Part shown: piece by piece, positions 19,915-28,978 of the stretch
Layout of the letters: every line of letters starts with the position of its first letter
How positions within the stretch are numbered: position 1 is the first letter of the stretch
Assembly: GCF_010731575.1 (NCBI RefSeq)
Contig: NZ_AP022617.1
Coordinates: 5,580,001-5,644,000 of the forward strand
Length of the DNA stretch: 64,000 nucleotides
DNA from: Mycolicibacterium monacense
Lineage (GTDB): Bacteria; Actinomycetota; Actinomycetes; Mycobacteriales; Mycobacteriaceae
Reading direction: 5' to 3'
Notes under the pieces: generated by a model
Databases searched by the model: none
Told to the model about the DNA's origin: nothing
What the model saw: only the letters and a program-made list of their open reading frames with translations
Program-made: the position numbers and the translations under genes

Positions 19915-20685
19915 ATGGACTCCCCACTGTTGACCCCCCGGGGCGGAGACGGCGCACCCCTGGTGCTGGTACACGGCCTGATGGGACGTGGCAGCACGTG
20001 GGGCCGTCAGCTGCCGTGGCTGACGGGTCTCGCCACGGTCTACACCTACGACGCGCCGTGGCACCGGGGCCGCGACGTGGTGGATCCGCGTCCGATCAGC
20101 ACCGAACACTTCGTGGCCGAACTCGGTGACGCGGTCGCGCGCCTCGGGTCGCCGGTCACGCTGATCGGGCATTCGATGGGCGGTCTGCATGCGTGGTGTC
20201 TGGCCGCGACCCGGCCCGACCTGGTCAACGCGGTGGTGGTCGAGGACATGGCGCCGGACTTCCGCGGCCGCACCACCGGGCCCTGGGAACCGTGGCTGCA
20301 CGCGCTGCCCGTCGAGTTCGAGACCGAACAGCAGGTGTTCGCCGAATTCGGTCCGATCGCCGGGCGTTACTTCCTCGAGGCGTTCGACCGGACCGCGACC
20401 GGGTGGCGCCTGCACGGGCGGCGGCGCCACTGGATCGACATCGCCGCCGAGTGGGGGCAGCGGGACTACTGGCAGCAGTGGCAGCAGGTGCGGGTCCCGG
20501 CGCTGCTGCTGGAGGCGGGCAACTCCGTCACGCCGCCGGGCCAGATGCGCCGGATGGCCGAAACCGGCTATCGGACAACGTATCTGCGGGTTCCCGACGC
20601 CGGTCACCTCATCCACGACGAGCAACCGGAGGTCTTCCGTGGCGCCGTCGAGGCATTCTTAACGACGCTCGCCCAGCGCGCCTGA
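19915..20685 (+). CDS. Alpha/beta hydrolase (Rv3591c-like)
   Basis: 256 residues with the fold signature LVLVHGLMGRGSTWG (oxyanion loop), the nucleophile elbow LIGHSMGGLHAW (Ser) and a C-terminal VPDAGHLIHDEQP (His). The product resembles the hydrolase found next to mhuD in M. tuberculosis; the substrate is unknown. ATG 19915 was chosen over an in-frame TTG 21 nt upstream because the -10-like CAAGAT would otherwise be inside the gene. Its 3' end overlaps the small convergent gene by 27 bp. Confidence 0.85.
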   Translation: MDSPLLTPRGGDGAPLVLVHGLMGRGSTWGRQLPWLTGLATVYTYDAPWHRGRDVVDPRPISTEHFVAELGDAVARLGSPVTLIGHSMGGLHAWCLAATRPDLVNAVVVEDMAPDFRGRTTGPWEPWLHALPVEFETEQQVFAEFGPIAGRYFLEAFDRTATGWRLHGRRRHWIDIAAEWGQRDYWQQWQQVRVPALLLEAGNSVTPPGQMRRMAETGYRTTYLRVPDAGHLIHDEQPEVFRGAVEAFLTTLAQRA

Positions 20686-20922
20686 GGTCGGCCACACCGG
20701 GTGCTCCTCGAAGCGGGTGCGGATCGCGTCGAGGTCGTGCTGGACGCGGTAGGAATCCCGGTCCTCGTCGTAGCGGCTGTCGAATCGGCCTGCCATCGGC
20801 GCCCATACGCGGAACTGGTCGAGATCCCAGCGCAGGACCCCGGCCCGGCGCGCCGTCCAGATCAGCACGGCGGTCAGGGCGAACGGACTCAACACGGCGA
20901 GGGAGATCAGTGCTGTACTCAT
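20659..20922 (-). CDS. Small membrane protein, unknown function
   Basis: 87 residues. An N-terminal TM segment (LISLAVLSPFALTAVLIW, ~5-22) is followed by a hydrophilic, Arg/Asp-rich domain (ARRAGVLRWDLDQFRVWAPMAGRFDSRYDEDRD...). Sequence composition looks coding, and the divergent layout with the GlxA-type regulator supports reality. The last 27 bp overlap the end of the hydrolase gene. I do not recognise the family. Confidence 0.6.
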   Translation of the reverse strand: MSTALISLAVLSPFALTAVLIWTARRAGVLRWDLDQFRVWAPMAGRFDSRYDEDRDSYRVQHDLDAIRTRFEEHPVWPTSGALGERR

Positions 20923-20960
20923 GGCAGATATCTTTCGACGGGGTACTTACCGCCAACAGT

Positions 20961-20993
20961 GGCAGCACTGCCGTCTTGCGCTAATATGCTGCC
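20961..20993. promoter_or_regulatory. Promoter and possible operator of the GlxA-type regulator
   Basis: TAATAT (20982-20987) ends 6 nt before ATG 20994, a strong leaderless -10. Just upstream, GGCAG-CA-CTGCC (20961-20972) is a perfect 5+5 palindrome that could be an operator shared with the divergent small membrane gene. Confidence 0.55.
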
Positions 20994-21974
20994 ATGGCGT
21001 TGAAAAGCGTATCGACACTGGTGCTCGACGGTCTAGCGGTTTTCGAGTTCGGCGTCATCTGCGAGGTCTTCGGTATCGACCGATCGGCCGACGGCGTCCC
21101 CAACTTCGACTTCAAGGTCTGCGGACCGGTGGCCGGTGAACCCGTGCGCACGACGATCGGCGCGCACCTCACCCCGCAGCACGACTACGGCGATCTACTC
21201 GGTGCCGACCTGGTCGCGGTGCCCGCGATAGCCTCCGGGAAGAACGGCTATCCGCCCGAGGCGCTGGAAGTGCTGCGCGAGGCGGCGGCGGGCGGGTCGA
21301 TCATCCTGACGGTCTGCTCCGGGGCGTTCGTCGTCGGCGCCGCGGGCCTGCTCGACGGTCGGCCGTGTACGACGCACTGGATGTACGCCGATCTGCTGGC
21401 GCGGATGTACCCGACCGCGCGCGTCGACCGCAACGTGCTGTTCGTCGACGACGGCAACCTGATCACCAGTGCGGGAACCGCGGCCGGTATCGACGCCTGT
21501 CTGCACCTGGTCCGGCGCGAACTGGGCAGCGAGGTCACCAACCGGATCGCCCGCCGGATGGTCGTACCACCGCAGCGCGACGGCGGCCAGCGGCAGTACA
21601 TCGAACAGCCGATCCCGGTCAGGTGCTCGGAACGCTTTGCCCCGCATCTGGATTGGATCGTGGCCAATCTCGACAAACCGCACACCGTCAGCACGCTCGC
21701 CCGGCGGGCCAACATGTCGGCGCGCACGTTCGCCCGTCGCTTCGTCGAGGAGACCGGCACCACGCCCATGCAGTGGGTGACCGATCAGCGGGTGCTCTAC
21801 GCGCGTCGGATGCTGGAGGAGAGCGATCTCGACATCGACCGCATCGCCGAGCGGTCCGGCTTCGGTACGGCCACCCTGCTGCGCCACCACTTCCGGCGGA
21901 TCATCGGCGTGACGCCCACCGACTACCGCAGGCGGTTCTGCTGCAACGACACCCAGGCGGAGCGGACCGCCTAG
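20994..21974 (+). CDS. GlxA family transcriptional regulator (DJ-1/PfpI domain + AraC HTH)
   Basis: 326 residues. The N-terminal DJ-1/PfpI-like domain (~5-190) has the nucleophile-elbow-like TVCSGAFVVGAAGLLDGR. The C-terminal AraC/XylS domain (~225-320) has two helix-turn-helix units: TVSTLARRANMSARTFARRF, and DIDRIAERSGFGTATLLRHHFRRIIGVTPTDYRRRF. Such regulators usually sense a small metabolite; which one is not evident. It probably controls itself and/or the divergent 87-residue membrane gene. The leaderless-type promoter supports ATG 20994. Confidence 0.88.
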   Translation: MALKSVSTLVLDGLAVFEFGVICEVFGIDRSADGVPNFDFKVCGPVAGEPVRTTIGAHLTPQHDYGDLLGADLVAVPAIASGKNGYPPEALEVLREAAAGGSIILTVCSGAFVVGAAGLLDGRPCTTHWMYADLLARMYPTARVDRNVLFVDDGNLITSAGTAAGIDACLHLVRRELGSEVTNRIARRMVVPPQRDGGQRQYIEQPIPVRCSERFAPHLDWIVANLDKPHTVSTLARRANMSARTFARRFVEETGTTPMQWVTDQRVLYARRMLEESDLDIDRIAERSGFGTATLLRHHFRRIIGVTPTDYRRRFCCNDTQAERTA

Positions 21975-21976
21975 GG

Positions 21977-23848
21977 CTACGGCCGCCCGTTCACGGTTGC
22001 GGCGTCGTCACGCCACGCGTCGACGGCGATGCGCCCCTCACGGAACAACGCCTCCATCGCCGCGGCGTCGACCGGACGCGACAGCATGAACCCCTGCGCG
22101 CGTGGGCAACCCAGTTCGAGCAGCGTCTTGGCGGCCGCGACGGTCTCCACCCCCTCGGCCACCACCTCGAGTTCGAACGCATCGGCCAACGCCAGGATGG
22201 CCCGAACGATCGCCAGGTCGCCGGGGCTGGCGCCGAGGTCACGGACGAAGCTGCGGTCGATCTTGACGGTGTCGACGGGCAGTGACTTCAGGTGCGTGAG
22301 AACGCTGTAGCCGGTACCGAAGTCGTCGATCGCGATGCGCACGCCGACCTCTTTGAGTGCGGCCAGTGTGTGGCGGGTGGCCTCGATGTCCTGGACCACC
22401 ACGCTCTCGGTGATCTCCAGGCACACCGCGGAACCGTCGACCCCGAACTCGTCGAGGGTGCCGGCGACGGTCGCCGCGAAACCGTCCGAAACCAGTTGCA
22501 CGGGTGAGACGTTGAGGCGCAGGATGGCGTCGCCTGCGGTGCGGCGCGACCTCCAGCGGGCGAAGTCCGCGCATGCCGAGCGCATCACCAGTCGGCCGAG
22601 TTTGCCTGCGAGGTTGATGGATTCGGCCACCCCGATGAACGACTCGGGCAGCAGCAGGCCCCGGGTCGGATGCCGCCAGCGGACCAGTGCCTCGGTGCCG
22701 AGCACCTTCCCGGTGCGCATGTCGATCTCGGGTAGGTAGTGCAGGACGAGCGCGCTGCTCGCCTCGTCGATGACACCCTCGAGGTGCAGTTCGATGTCGT
22801 TGCGGATGGCGTGCTGGGACGCCATCTCCGTGGTGAACACCGCCGTCTTGCTGCCGCCGGTGCTCTTCGCCGACAGCGCCGCCTGGTCGGCGCGGCGCAG
22901 CAGATCCGATGTGGTGTCGTCACCGGGAGTGCCGACGGCGACCCCGATGCTCACTGTGCGCGCAAGCATCTCGCCGTCGATCACGACCCGCCGCTGCAAC
23001 CACGTCTGCAGCCGGCGGGCGAAACTCTCGACCGCCACGACGTCCATCGGCTCATCGGGGACCACCACGAACTCGTCACCGCCGACGCGGGCGATCACGG
23101 CGGGCTTCTCGGTGCCCGCCCGCAACCGCTCGGCGAACATCTTGATGAACTGGTCACCGGCGCTGTGGCCCAGATAGTCGTTGACGGTCTTGAGCCGGTC
23201 GAGATCGAGGAACAGCACCGACACCGGACCGGGCTGACCCTCGGCGAGCCTTCGGTCGAGGTGTGCCATCAGCGCCCGGCGGTTCAGCAGTCCGGACAGA
23301 TCGTCGTGTTCGGCGAGGTACTGGAGCTGCTCCTCGGCGGCGATGCGGGCCTGCAGCTGGGCGAACAGCGTGGCGATCGCCTGCAGCGCGTTCTGCTCCT
23401 CGGTGGTCCACTCACGGTCACCGATCTTGATGAAGCCGAGGATGCCAGAGGTCATCTCACCCGAGAGCAATGGCACGCATGCCATCGACACCGACGGCAC
23501 GCCTCGGCCCTCCTCGATCCGGCGCTGGTAGTCGTCGTTGTCCGGTTCGGGACGCACGATGAGCGGTGTCTTGAGGTACTCGGCCTGCCGGAAGACGGGG
23601 TCGGCCTCGGCGAAGTAGATGGTGCCGATCGGGTCCGGGTCCGGGATGTGGTCGCGGATCGGCCATTCGGCGACCAGCTTGGTGGCCTTGATGGTGTGGT
23701 CGTTGTGCCGCAGGAAGCTGAAGTCGACCCCCAGGTGGGCGACGACGTCGGCGAGGACCCGGGTGCAGCTTTCGACCACGTTGGTGGCGGTGGCCGCCAT
23801 CAACTCCGCGGCCGCCGCGGTGACGACCTGATCGAGGGTCCGGGTCAT
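21977..23848 (-). CDS. Bifunctional GAF-GGDEF-EAL cyclic-di-GMP enzyme (DcpA/Rv1354c-like)
   Basis: 623 residues: GAF domain (~25-180), GGDEF (~200-345) and EAL (~365-610). The diguanylate cyclase motif is intact (ARVGGDEFVVV). The RxxD inhibitory site expected 9 residues before it reads EKPA, so product inhibition is probably absent. The phosphodiesterase side keeps TEALVRW, LNVSPVQL, EITES, IDDFGTGYS, KIDRSF, AEGVE and QGF. Length and domain order equal M. smegmatis DcpA and M. tuberculosis Rv1354c, which are bifunctional. A TACCGT box ends 6 nt before the ATG, suggesting leaderless expression. It ends 2 bp from the convergent regulator gene. Confidence 0.93.
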   Translation of the reverse strand: MTRTLDQVVTAAAAELMAATATNVVESCTRVLADVVAHLGVDFSFLRHNDHTIKATKLVAEWPIRDHIPDPDPIGTIYFAEADPVFRQAEYLKTPLIVRPEPDNDDYQRRIEEGRGVPSVSMACVPLLSGEMTSGILGFIKIGDREWTTEEQNALQAIATLFAQLQARIAAEEQLQYLAEHDDLSGLLNRRALMAHLDRRLAEGQPGPVSVLFLDLDRLKTVNDYLGHSAGDQFIKMFAERLRAGTEKPAVIARVGGDEFVVVPDEPMDVVAVESFARRLQTWLQRRVVIDGEMLARTVSIGVAVGTPGDDTTSDLLRRADQAALSAKSTGGSKTAVFTTEMASQHAIRNDIELHLEGVIDEASSALVLHYLPEIDMRTGKVLGTEALVRWRHPTRGLLLPESFIGVAESINLAGKLGRLVMRSACADFARWRSRRTAGDAILRLNVSPVQLVSDGFAATVAGTLDEFGVDGSAVCLEITESVVVQDIEATRHTLAALKEVGVRIAIDDFGTGYSVLTHLKSLPVDTVKIDRSFVRDLGASPGDLAIVRAILALADAFELEVVAEGVETVAAAKTLLELGCPRAQGFMLSRPVDAAAMEALFREGRIAVDAWRDDAATVNGRP

Positions 23849-23908
23849 CTGCTCACGGTATCCCGCAGAGGTGCGCCCGGGTGGGCGACCACGCTGGTAC
23901 GACTGCGT

Positions 23909-24775
23909 TCACGAACCCTCTCCCGCGAGCGCGAAGCGGCCGTCGGCGGTCTGCTCGACCAGCCCGTCGATCAGCAGCGAATCCAGCGCACGATCGCGCT
24001 GTGCCGGGTCGGTCAACCACACGACGTCGAGTTGGTCGCGCGACACCGGCGAGCTGCTGCCGCGCAGCACATCGAGCAGCCGGCCCCTCACCTGGCGGTC
24101 GGTGCCCGCGTAGCGCTGCACCTTGCGTGCGGGTGCGGACGCGGCCGGATATCCGAGCGAACGCCAGGTGCAGGTGCCCAGCGGGCACAGGCCGCAGCGC
24201 GGAGTGCGCGCGGTGCACACCGTCGCGCCCAGTTCCATCACCGCGACCGAGAACCGTGGCGCCTCAGGGCCTTCCGGGAGCAGGGTCGCGACATCGTCGA
24301 GGTCGCGGCTGCTCGGCGGGCTGTCGGCGCGGCCGTGCACCGCCCGGGCGATGACCCGGCGCACGTTGGTGTCGACCACCGGGACCCGCTGCCCGTAGGC
24401 GAAGCAAGCCACGGCTCTGGCGGTGTATGCGCCGATGCCCGGGAGCGTCAGCAACACCTCGACGTCCGAGGGCACCTCATCGCCGTGTTCGATCGCGATC
24501 ACCGTCGCGCACTCATGGAGACGCTTCGCGCGGCGCGGGTATCCGAGCTTGCCCCACGCCCGCAACACGTCGGCGACGCCGGCCGCCGCGGTCGCCGACG
24601 GAGTCGGCCAGCGCTCGATCCAGCTCAGCCAGATCGGTTCGACGCGGGCCACCGGAGTCTGCTGCAACATGAACTCGCTGACCAGGATCTGCCACGGCGT
24701 CACACCGGGTCTGCGCCATGGCAGATCCCGCTGCTCGCGGTCGTACCACGCCAGAACGTCGGCCGGATCGATCAT
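23909..24775 (-). CDS. mutY: A/G-specific adenine glycosylase MutY
   Basis: Removes adenine mispaired with 8-oxoguanine. The 288 residues contain WRRPGVTPWQILVSEFMLQQTPVARV, the helix-hairpin-helix LPGIGAYTARAV, catalytic Asp in VPVVDTNVRRVIAR, and an iron-sulfur loop C-x6-C-x2-C-x4-C (VCTARTPRCGLCPLGTC). The last spacing is one residue shorter than in E. coli MutY. The C-terminal NUDIX-like recognition domain is missing (E. coli MutY is 350 residues), as I recall for mycobacterial MutY. Divergent from the carbonic anhydrase gene with a 29-bp gap. Confidence 0.93.
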   Translation of the reverse strand: MIDPADVLAWYDREQRDLPWRRPGVTPWQILVSEFMLQQTPVARVEPIWLSWIERWPTPSATAAAGVADVLRAWGKLGYPRRAKRLHECATVIAIEHGDEVPSDVEVLLTLPGIGAYTARAVACFAYGQRVPVVDTNVRRVIARAVHGRADSPPSSRDLDDVATLLPEGPEAPRFSVAVMELGATVCTARTPRCGLCPLGTCTWRSLGYPAASAPARKVQRYAGTDRQVRGRLLDVLRGSSSPVSRDQLDVVWLTDPAQRDRALDSLLIDGLVEQTADGRFALAGEGS

Positions 24776-24793
24776 CTCTCAACCACTCAGGCA

Positions 24794-24804
24794 CAATATG
24801 CGGC
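24794..24804 (+). promoter_or_regulatory. Leaderless promoter of the carbonic anhydrase gene
   Basis: CAATAT (24794-24799) ends 5 nt before ATG 24805; there is no ribosome site. The divergent mutY start is 29 bp away. Confidence 0.45.
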
Positions 24805-25425
24805 ATGCCGAACTCCAGCCCGGTGACCGCGTGGAAGGCACTCAAAGAGGGTAACGAGCGCTTCGTCGCTGGTCGGCCGGAGCATCCGAGCCAGAGCATC
24901 GACTACCGCGCCAGCCTCGCCGAGGGGCAGCGCCCCACCACGGTGGTGTTCGGCTGCGGCGACAGCCGGGTGGCCGCCGAGATCATCTTCGACCAGGGCC
25001 TCGGCGACATGTTCGTGGTGCGCACCGCCGGCCACGTCATCGACTCCGCGGTGCTCGGCTCCATCGAGTTCGCGGTGACGGTGCTCGAGGTGCCGCTGAT
25101 CGTGGTGCTCGGGCACGACAGCTGCGGTGCGGTGAAGGCCACGCTCGCGGCGCTCGACGAGGGTGTGGTGCCCGGCGGGTACGTGCGCGACATCGTCGAG
25201 CGGGTGACGCCGTCGATCCTGCTGGGCAGGCGGGACGGGTTGAGCCGGGTCGACGAGTTCGAGGAGCGGCACGTCAACGAGACCGCGGTGCAGTTGCGCG
25301 ACCGGTCCAGTGCGATCGCCTCGCGCATCGAGGCGGGCAAGGTCGCGATCGCCGGTGTCACCTACCACCTGGCCGACGGCCGGGCTCAGTTGCGCGCTCA
25401 CCTGGGTGACATCGGCGAAGCCTAG
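24805..25425 (+). CDS. canB: Beta-class carbonic anhydrase
   Basis: Reversible CO2 hydration. The 206 residues carry the zinc and catalytic motifs of beta-CAs: FGCGDSRV (Cys and the Asp-Arg dyad) and LGHDSCGAVKA (His and Cys). Start ATG 24805 gives MPNSSPVTAWKALKEGNERF, matching the mycobacterial Rv3588c type; an in-frame upstream ATG at 24718 lies inside mutY. A possible hairpin follows the stop. Confidence 0.94.
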   Translation: MPNSSPVTAWKALKEGNERFVAGRPEHPSQSIDYRASLAEGQRPTTVVFGCGDSRVAAEIIFDQGLGDMFVVRTAGHVIDSAVLGSIEFAVTVLEVPLIVVLGHDSCGAVKATLAALDEGVVPGGYVRDIVERVTPSILLGRRDGLSRVDEFEERHVNETAVQLRDRSSAIASRIEAGKVAIAGVTYHLADGRAQLRAHLGDIGEA

Positions 25426-25433
25426 CGCGACAC

Positions 25434-25449
25434 GCCGAGGCACCTCGGC
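25434..25449 (+). terminator. Possible hairpin after the carbonic anhydrase gene
   Basis: GCCGAGG-CA-CCTCGGC is a 7+7 inverted repeat 9 bp after the stop codon. No T-run follows, so it may be only a weak or factor-dependent terminator. Confidence 0.35.
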
Positions 25450-25470
25450 CGATCGGGCCTGACCGGGCTT

Positions 25471-25482
25471 TACCGTGGTCGT
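25471..25482 (+). promoter_or_regulatory. Leaderless promoter of the Rv3587c-like gene
   Basis: TACCGT (25471-25476) ends 6 nt before GTG 25483. It is identical to the -10-like hexamer at the GAF-GGDEF-EAL gene. Confidence 0.45.
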
Positions 25483-26253
25483 GTGCTGGATCTGGAACCG
25501 CAAGGCCCACTGCCTACGCAGATTTACTGGCGTCGCAGGGCGCTGGCGCTGGGCGTCGCGGTGGTGGTCATCGGGATCGTCGCCGCAGTGGTCGTGATGG
25601 TGGTGTCGGGCGGTTCCGGCGCGGAAACGAAGAACGCCGACAAGCAGTCCGTCGCCGAGGCGCCGCCGACGCCGTTGCCGGGGGAGAACCCCGAGGTCAA
25701 GACCCCGATCGTGCCGCCGCCGCAGCAGGCGCCGCCGCCCACGCCGACGCCCACCGCGGCCGTCGCGCCGCCGCCGGTGCTGCAGGAGGGCGACGACTGC
25801 CCGGATTCCACGCTCGCCGTCAAGGGCATCACCAGCCAGCCCGAGTACGTCGTCGGCGATCAGCCGAAGTTCACGATGGTCGTCACCAACATCGGCCTGG
25901 TCGCCTGCAAGCGCGACGTCGGCGCGGCGGTGCTGGCGGCGTACGTGTACTCACTGGACAACACCCGCCTGTGGTCCAACCTCGACTGTGCCCCCTCGAA
26001 CGAGACCCTGGTCAAGACCTTCGCCCCGGGTGAACAGGTCACCACCGAGGTCACCTGGACGGGAATGGGTTCGGCACCGCAGTGCCCGCTGCCCCGTCAG
26101 CCGATCGGCGCGGGCACCTACAACCTGATCGTCCAGCTGGGCAATCTCCGGTCGTCCCCGGTGCCGTTCATCCTGGCCCCGGCCACGCCGCCGGGTCAGG
26201 CGCCGGCGCCCGGCGCCCCGGGTGCGCAGCCGCCCGCCGCAGGCGCGGGCTGA
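25483..26253 (+). CDS. Membrane-anchored secreted protein (Rv3587c-like)
   Basis: 256 residues. A short cytoplasmic N-terminus, TM segment at ~20-42, a Pro/Thr-rich spacer (~55-105), and an extracytoplasmic beta-rich domain. That domain has four Cys (DDCPDS, LVACKRD, NLDCAPS, APQCPLP) that could form two disulfides. A Pro/Ala/Gly tail ends the protein. It resembles the conserved mycobacterial membrane protein Rv3587c located between can and disA. The function is unknown. It is convergent with disA. Confidence 0.8.
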   Translation: MLDLEPQGPLPTQIYWRRRALALGVAVVVIGIVAAVVVMVVSGGSGAETKNADKQSVAEAPPTPLPGENPEVKTPIVPPPQQAPPPTPTPTAAVAPPPVLQEGDDCPDSTLAVKGITSQPEYVVGDQPKFTMVVTNIGLVACKRDVGAAVLAAYVYSLDNTRLWSNLDCAPSNETLVKTFAPGEQVTTEVTWTGMGSAPQCPLPRQPIGAGTYNLIVQLGNLRSSPVPFILAPATPPGQAPAPGAPGAQPPAAGAG

Positions 26254-26259
26254 GGTCGG

Positions 26260-27375
26260 TCAGGCCAGCCGGTCGGCGATCGTCGACTCGGCCAGCAGCG
26301 ACAGACCCTCCCTGATGTGGCGTGCCCACATCGAACCGATGCCCTCCACCGACTGCAGATCGTCGGCGCTGGCGGCCAGTAGGCCCTGCAGTGAGCCGAA
26401 CGAACGCACCAGCAGATCCACGTGGGCGAACTGCAGACGGGGGATGCCGGCCATCGCGCGGTAACCGCGGGAGCTCATCGCCGAGTCCTGCGCCTCGAGG
26501 GTGGACGGATATCCGAAAACCCTTGCCAGCGTGGTGAAGTCGAGCAGTTCGTTGTCCGACAGCGAATCCAGTTCCTCGAGTGTCGCGCTGACCTGGGCGG
26601 GAGTCGGCGGGTCGGGGTTGGCGTGGTAGTCGCGCACGATCAGCTCGCGGGCGGTGTCGTTGTCACCCACGAGCTCCTCGAGCTGCAGTTTGAGCTGCCG
26701 GCCGTCGGTGCCGAGTTCGACCACGTCGGCGTCGATCTCCAGGCTGATCCGCCGCACCATCTCCAACCGCTGCACGACGGTCATCACGTCGCGCAGGGTC
26801 ACGAAGTCCTCGATCTCCGCGGTCGACAGCTGGCGGCTCACCTCGTCGAGGCGGGATTTGTAGCGCTCGAGCGTCGCGATGGTCTGGTTGGCGCGCGACA
26901 GGATCGTCGGGGTGTCGGGAACCACGTGCCGCTCGCCGGCCACGTACACCGTCACGATGCTCATCGAGTGGCTGACGGAGATCACCGGATACCCGGTCTG
27001 GATCGCGGTGCGTTCGGCGGAGCGGTGACGCGTCCCGGACTCGTCGGTCGGGATCGAGGGATCGGGCACGAGCTGGACGTTGGCCCGCAGGATCCGCGTG
27101 CCGTCACTGGAGAGCACGACGGCGCCGTCCATCTTCGACAGCTCGCGTAACCGGGTCGGGGCGTAGCGCACGTCGAGTTCGAAACCGCCGTCGCAGATCG
27201 TCTCGACGCTGTCGTCGTAACCCAGCACGATCAGAGCGCCGGTGCGGCCACGCAGGATGCGCTCCAGACCGTCGCGCAAGGGTGTCCCGGGTGCCAGCCG
27301 GCCCAGCGTCTCCCGCAGCGTCGGACGGGCCAGCTGGACGACGTTACTGCTCGTCCTGGCGTTCTTCACGGCCAT
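26260..27375 (-). CDS. disA: Diadenylate cyclase / DNA-integrity scanning protein DisA
   Basis: Makes cyclic di-AMP from two ATP, and scans DNA for branched structures. The 371 residues have an N-terminal DAC domain with [12 protein letters not shown] and [11 protein letters not shown] (DGA and RHR motifs), a central helical spine, and a C-terminal HhH domain ([19 protein letters not shown]). GGGAGGA precedes two adjacent ATGs (27378, 27375); the second has the better spacing and gives [10 protein letters not shown]. Homologues start slightly later. The upstream region is occupied by four 32-bp tandem repeats that reach back into the radA stop codon. Confidence 0.94.
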   Translation of the reverse strand: MAVKNARTSSNVVQLARPTLRETLGRLAPGTPLRDGLERILRGRTGALIVLGYDDSVETICDGGFELDVRYAPTRLRELSKMDGAVVLSSDGTRILRANVQLVPDPSIPTDESGTRHRSAERTAIQTGYPVISVSHSMSIVTVYVAGERHVVPDTPTILSRANQTIATLERYKSRLDEVSRQLSTAEIEDFVTLRDVMTVVQRLEMVRRISLEIDADVVELGTDGRQLKLQLEELVGDNDTARELIVRDYHANPDPPTPAQVSATLEELDSLSDNELLDFTTLARVFGYPSTLEAQDSAMSSRGYRAMAGIPRLQFAHVDLLVRSFGSLQGLLAASADDLQSVEGIGSMWARHIREGLSLLAESTIADRLA

Positions 27376-27392
27376 CATTCCTCCCGGGCGCG

Positions 27393-27520
27393 CTGCTGTC
27401 TGCTCTTCGCGCAAGCGCTCATCGCTGCTGCCTGCTCTTCGCGCAAGCGCTCATCGCTGTTTCCTGCTCTTCGCGCAAGCGCTCATCGCTGCTGTCTGCT
27501 CTTCGCGCAAGCGCTCATCG
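27393..27520. repeat. Four tandem 32-bp repeats between radA and disA
   Basis: Four units with exact 32-bp period start at 27393, 27425, 27457 and 27489. Each has a 7-bp variable part (CTGCTGT, CTGCTGC, CTGTTTC, CTGCTGT) and an identical 25-bp core (27400-27424, 27432-27456, 27464-27488, 27496-27520). Inside each core is GCGC-AA-GCGC. The TGA stop of radA (27517-27515) lies in the fourth core, and every core carries the same CGATGA on the minus strand. The array ends 15 bp before the first disA ATG. Confidence 0.95.
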
Positions 27521-28915
27521 GCCGCCATTGTCTGCGATGCGGTCCAGGACCCGCAACGCCGCCGAGATGTTCTCGGCGGGCAGCACTCGAAGGCCGGGCG
27601 GTACGCCCGTCGTGCCGGGCGGTACGACGGCCGTGGTGAACCCCAGTCGGGCGGCCTCGGCGAGGCGGCGGTCCATACCCGTCACCCGCCGCAGATCACC
27701 CGCGAGGCCGAGCTCACCGATCACCACCGAGTTCGCCGGCATCGCCCGTTCCTTGCGCGCGGAGGCCATCGCGATCGCGACCGCGAGATCCGACGACGGG
27801 TCGGTCAGCCGCATACCGCCGACGGTCGACAGGTAGATGTCGCAGGGTCCCACCTGCAGCCTGGCGTGTTTGTCGAGGACGGCGGCGATCATCGCGGCGC
27901 GGGCGGCGTCGATCCCGCTGACGGCGCGGCGGGGATGCGGTCCGGTGGGCGGCCCGACCAGCGCCTGCACCTCGCCGATGAGTGGACGTTTACCGTCGAG
28001 GGTCACCGTCACCGCGGTGCCGGCCACCGGGGTGTCGCGCTGGTCGCGGAAGAGCCCGGACGGATCGGCCACGCATTCGATGCCGTTGTCGTGCAACTGG
28101 AAACACCCGACCTCGTCGGCGGCGCCGAACCGGTTCTTGACCCCGCGCACCATCCGCAGCGTCGAGTTGCGGTCACCCTCGAAATGCAGCACCACGTCGA
28201 CCAGATGTTCCAGCGAACGCGGCCCGGCGATCGCCCCGTCCTTGGTGACGTGCCCGACCAGCACCATGGCGATGCCACCGGGGCCGCCCGGCCCCGCCGC
28301 CCCCTTGGCGTACTGCGTGAGCGCGGTGGTGACGGCCCGCACCTGGGTCACGCCGCCGGTGACGCCGTCGTTCTCGCTGGTGGACATGGTCTGCACGGAG
28401 TCGACGACCACGAGGCTCGGCTGCACGGCGTCGATGTGGCCCAGCGCGGTGGGCAGATCGGATTCCGCGGCGAGATACAGCTCGTCATGGGTACAGCCGG
28501 TGCGCTCGGCCCGCAGGCGCACCTGGCCGGCCGACTCCTCACCGGTCAGGTACAGCGCCCGCCGCCCCGACACGGCCCATCGGTGTGCGACCTCGAGGAG
28601 CAGGGTCGACTTGCCGACGCCCGGATCACCGGCGAGCAGCGTCACCGAACCGGGTACCAGCCCACCGCCGAGGACCCGGTCGAGTTCGCTGATCCCGGTC
28701 TCGTCGTGTCTGGTACGGCCCGGGTCGATGCTGCTGATCGGGACGGCGGGGGAGGCGGGCGCCACCGCGTGGCGGGCGGGTGCGCCGGCCACGGCGGCCA
28801 GGACCGCGACTTCCTCGACCGTTCCCCATGTGCCGCAGTCCGGGCAGCGGCCCACCCATTTGGCGGTGATGTGCCGGCACTCAGAACAGCGGTATTGAGA
28901 ACGTGCCTTGGCCAC
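27515..28915 (-). CDS. radA: DNA repair protein RadA (Sms)
   Basis: RecA-like branch-migration ATPase in recombination repair. The 466 residues start with a zinc finger C10-x2-C13 ... C24-x2-C27. Then come Walker [10 protein letters not shown], the RadA-specific [12 protein letters not shown], and a C-terminal Lon-protease-like domain ([31 protein letters not shown]). The GTG start gives [10 protein letters not shown]. It lies between lpqE and disA on the same strand; the gene ends within the last unit of the tandem repeat. Confidence 0.95.
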   Translation of the reverse strand: MAKARSQYRCSECRHITAKWVGRCPDCGTWGTVEEVAVLAAVAGAPARHAVAPASPAVPISSIDPGRTRHDETGISELDRVLGGGLVPGSVTLLAGDPGVGKSTLLLEVAHRWAVSGRRALYLTGEESAGQVRLRAERTGCTHDELYLAAESDLPTALGHIDAVQPSLVVVDSVQTMSTSENDGVTGGVTQVRAVTTALTQYAKGAAGPGGPGGIAMVLVGHVTKDGAIAGPRSLEHLVDVVLHFEGDRNSTLRMVRGVKNRFGAADEVGCFQLHDNGIECVADPSGLFRDQRDTPVAGTAVTVTLDGKRPLIGEVQALVGPPTGPHPRRAVSGIDAARAAMIAAVLDKHARLQVGPCDIYLSTVGGMRLTDPSSDLAVAIAMASARKERAMPANSVVIGELGLAGDLRRVTGMDRRLAEAARLGFTTAVVPPGTTGVPPGLRVLPAENISAALRVLDRIADNGGR

Positions 28916-28978
28916 GGGACGACGGTATCGGTCGGGGCCGACAGATCGACTCGGGCCGTGCCCGTGTCGCGCTACGGG

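Noticed and set aside
27393..27520. CRISPR array
   Set aside because: The units are head-to-tail copies with only 7 variable bases between identical cores; there are no spacer-length unique sequences and no cas genes.
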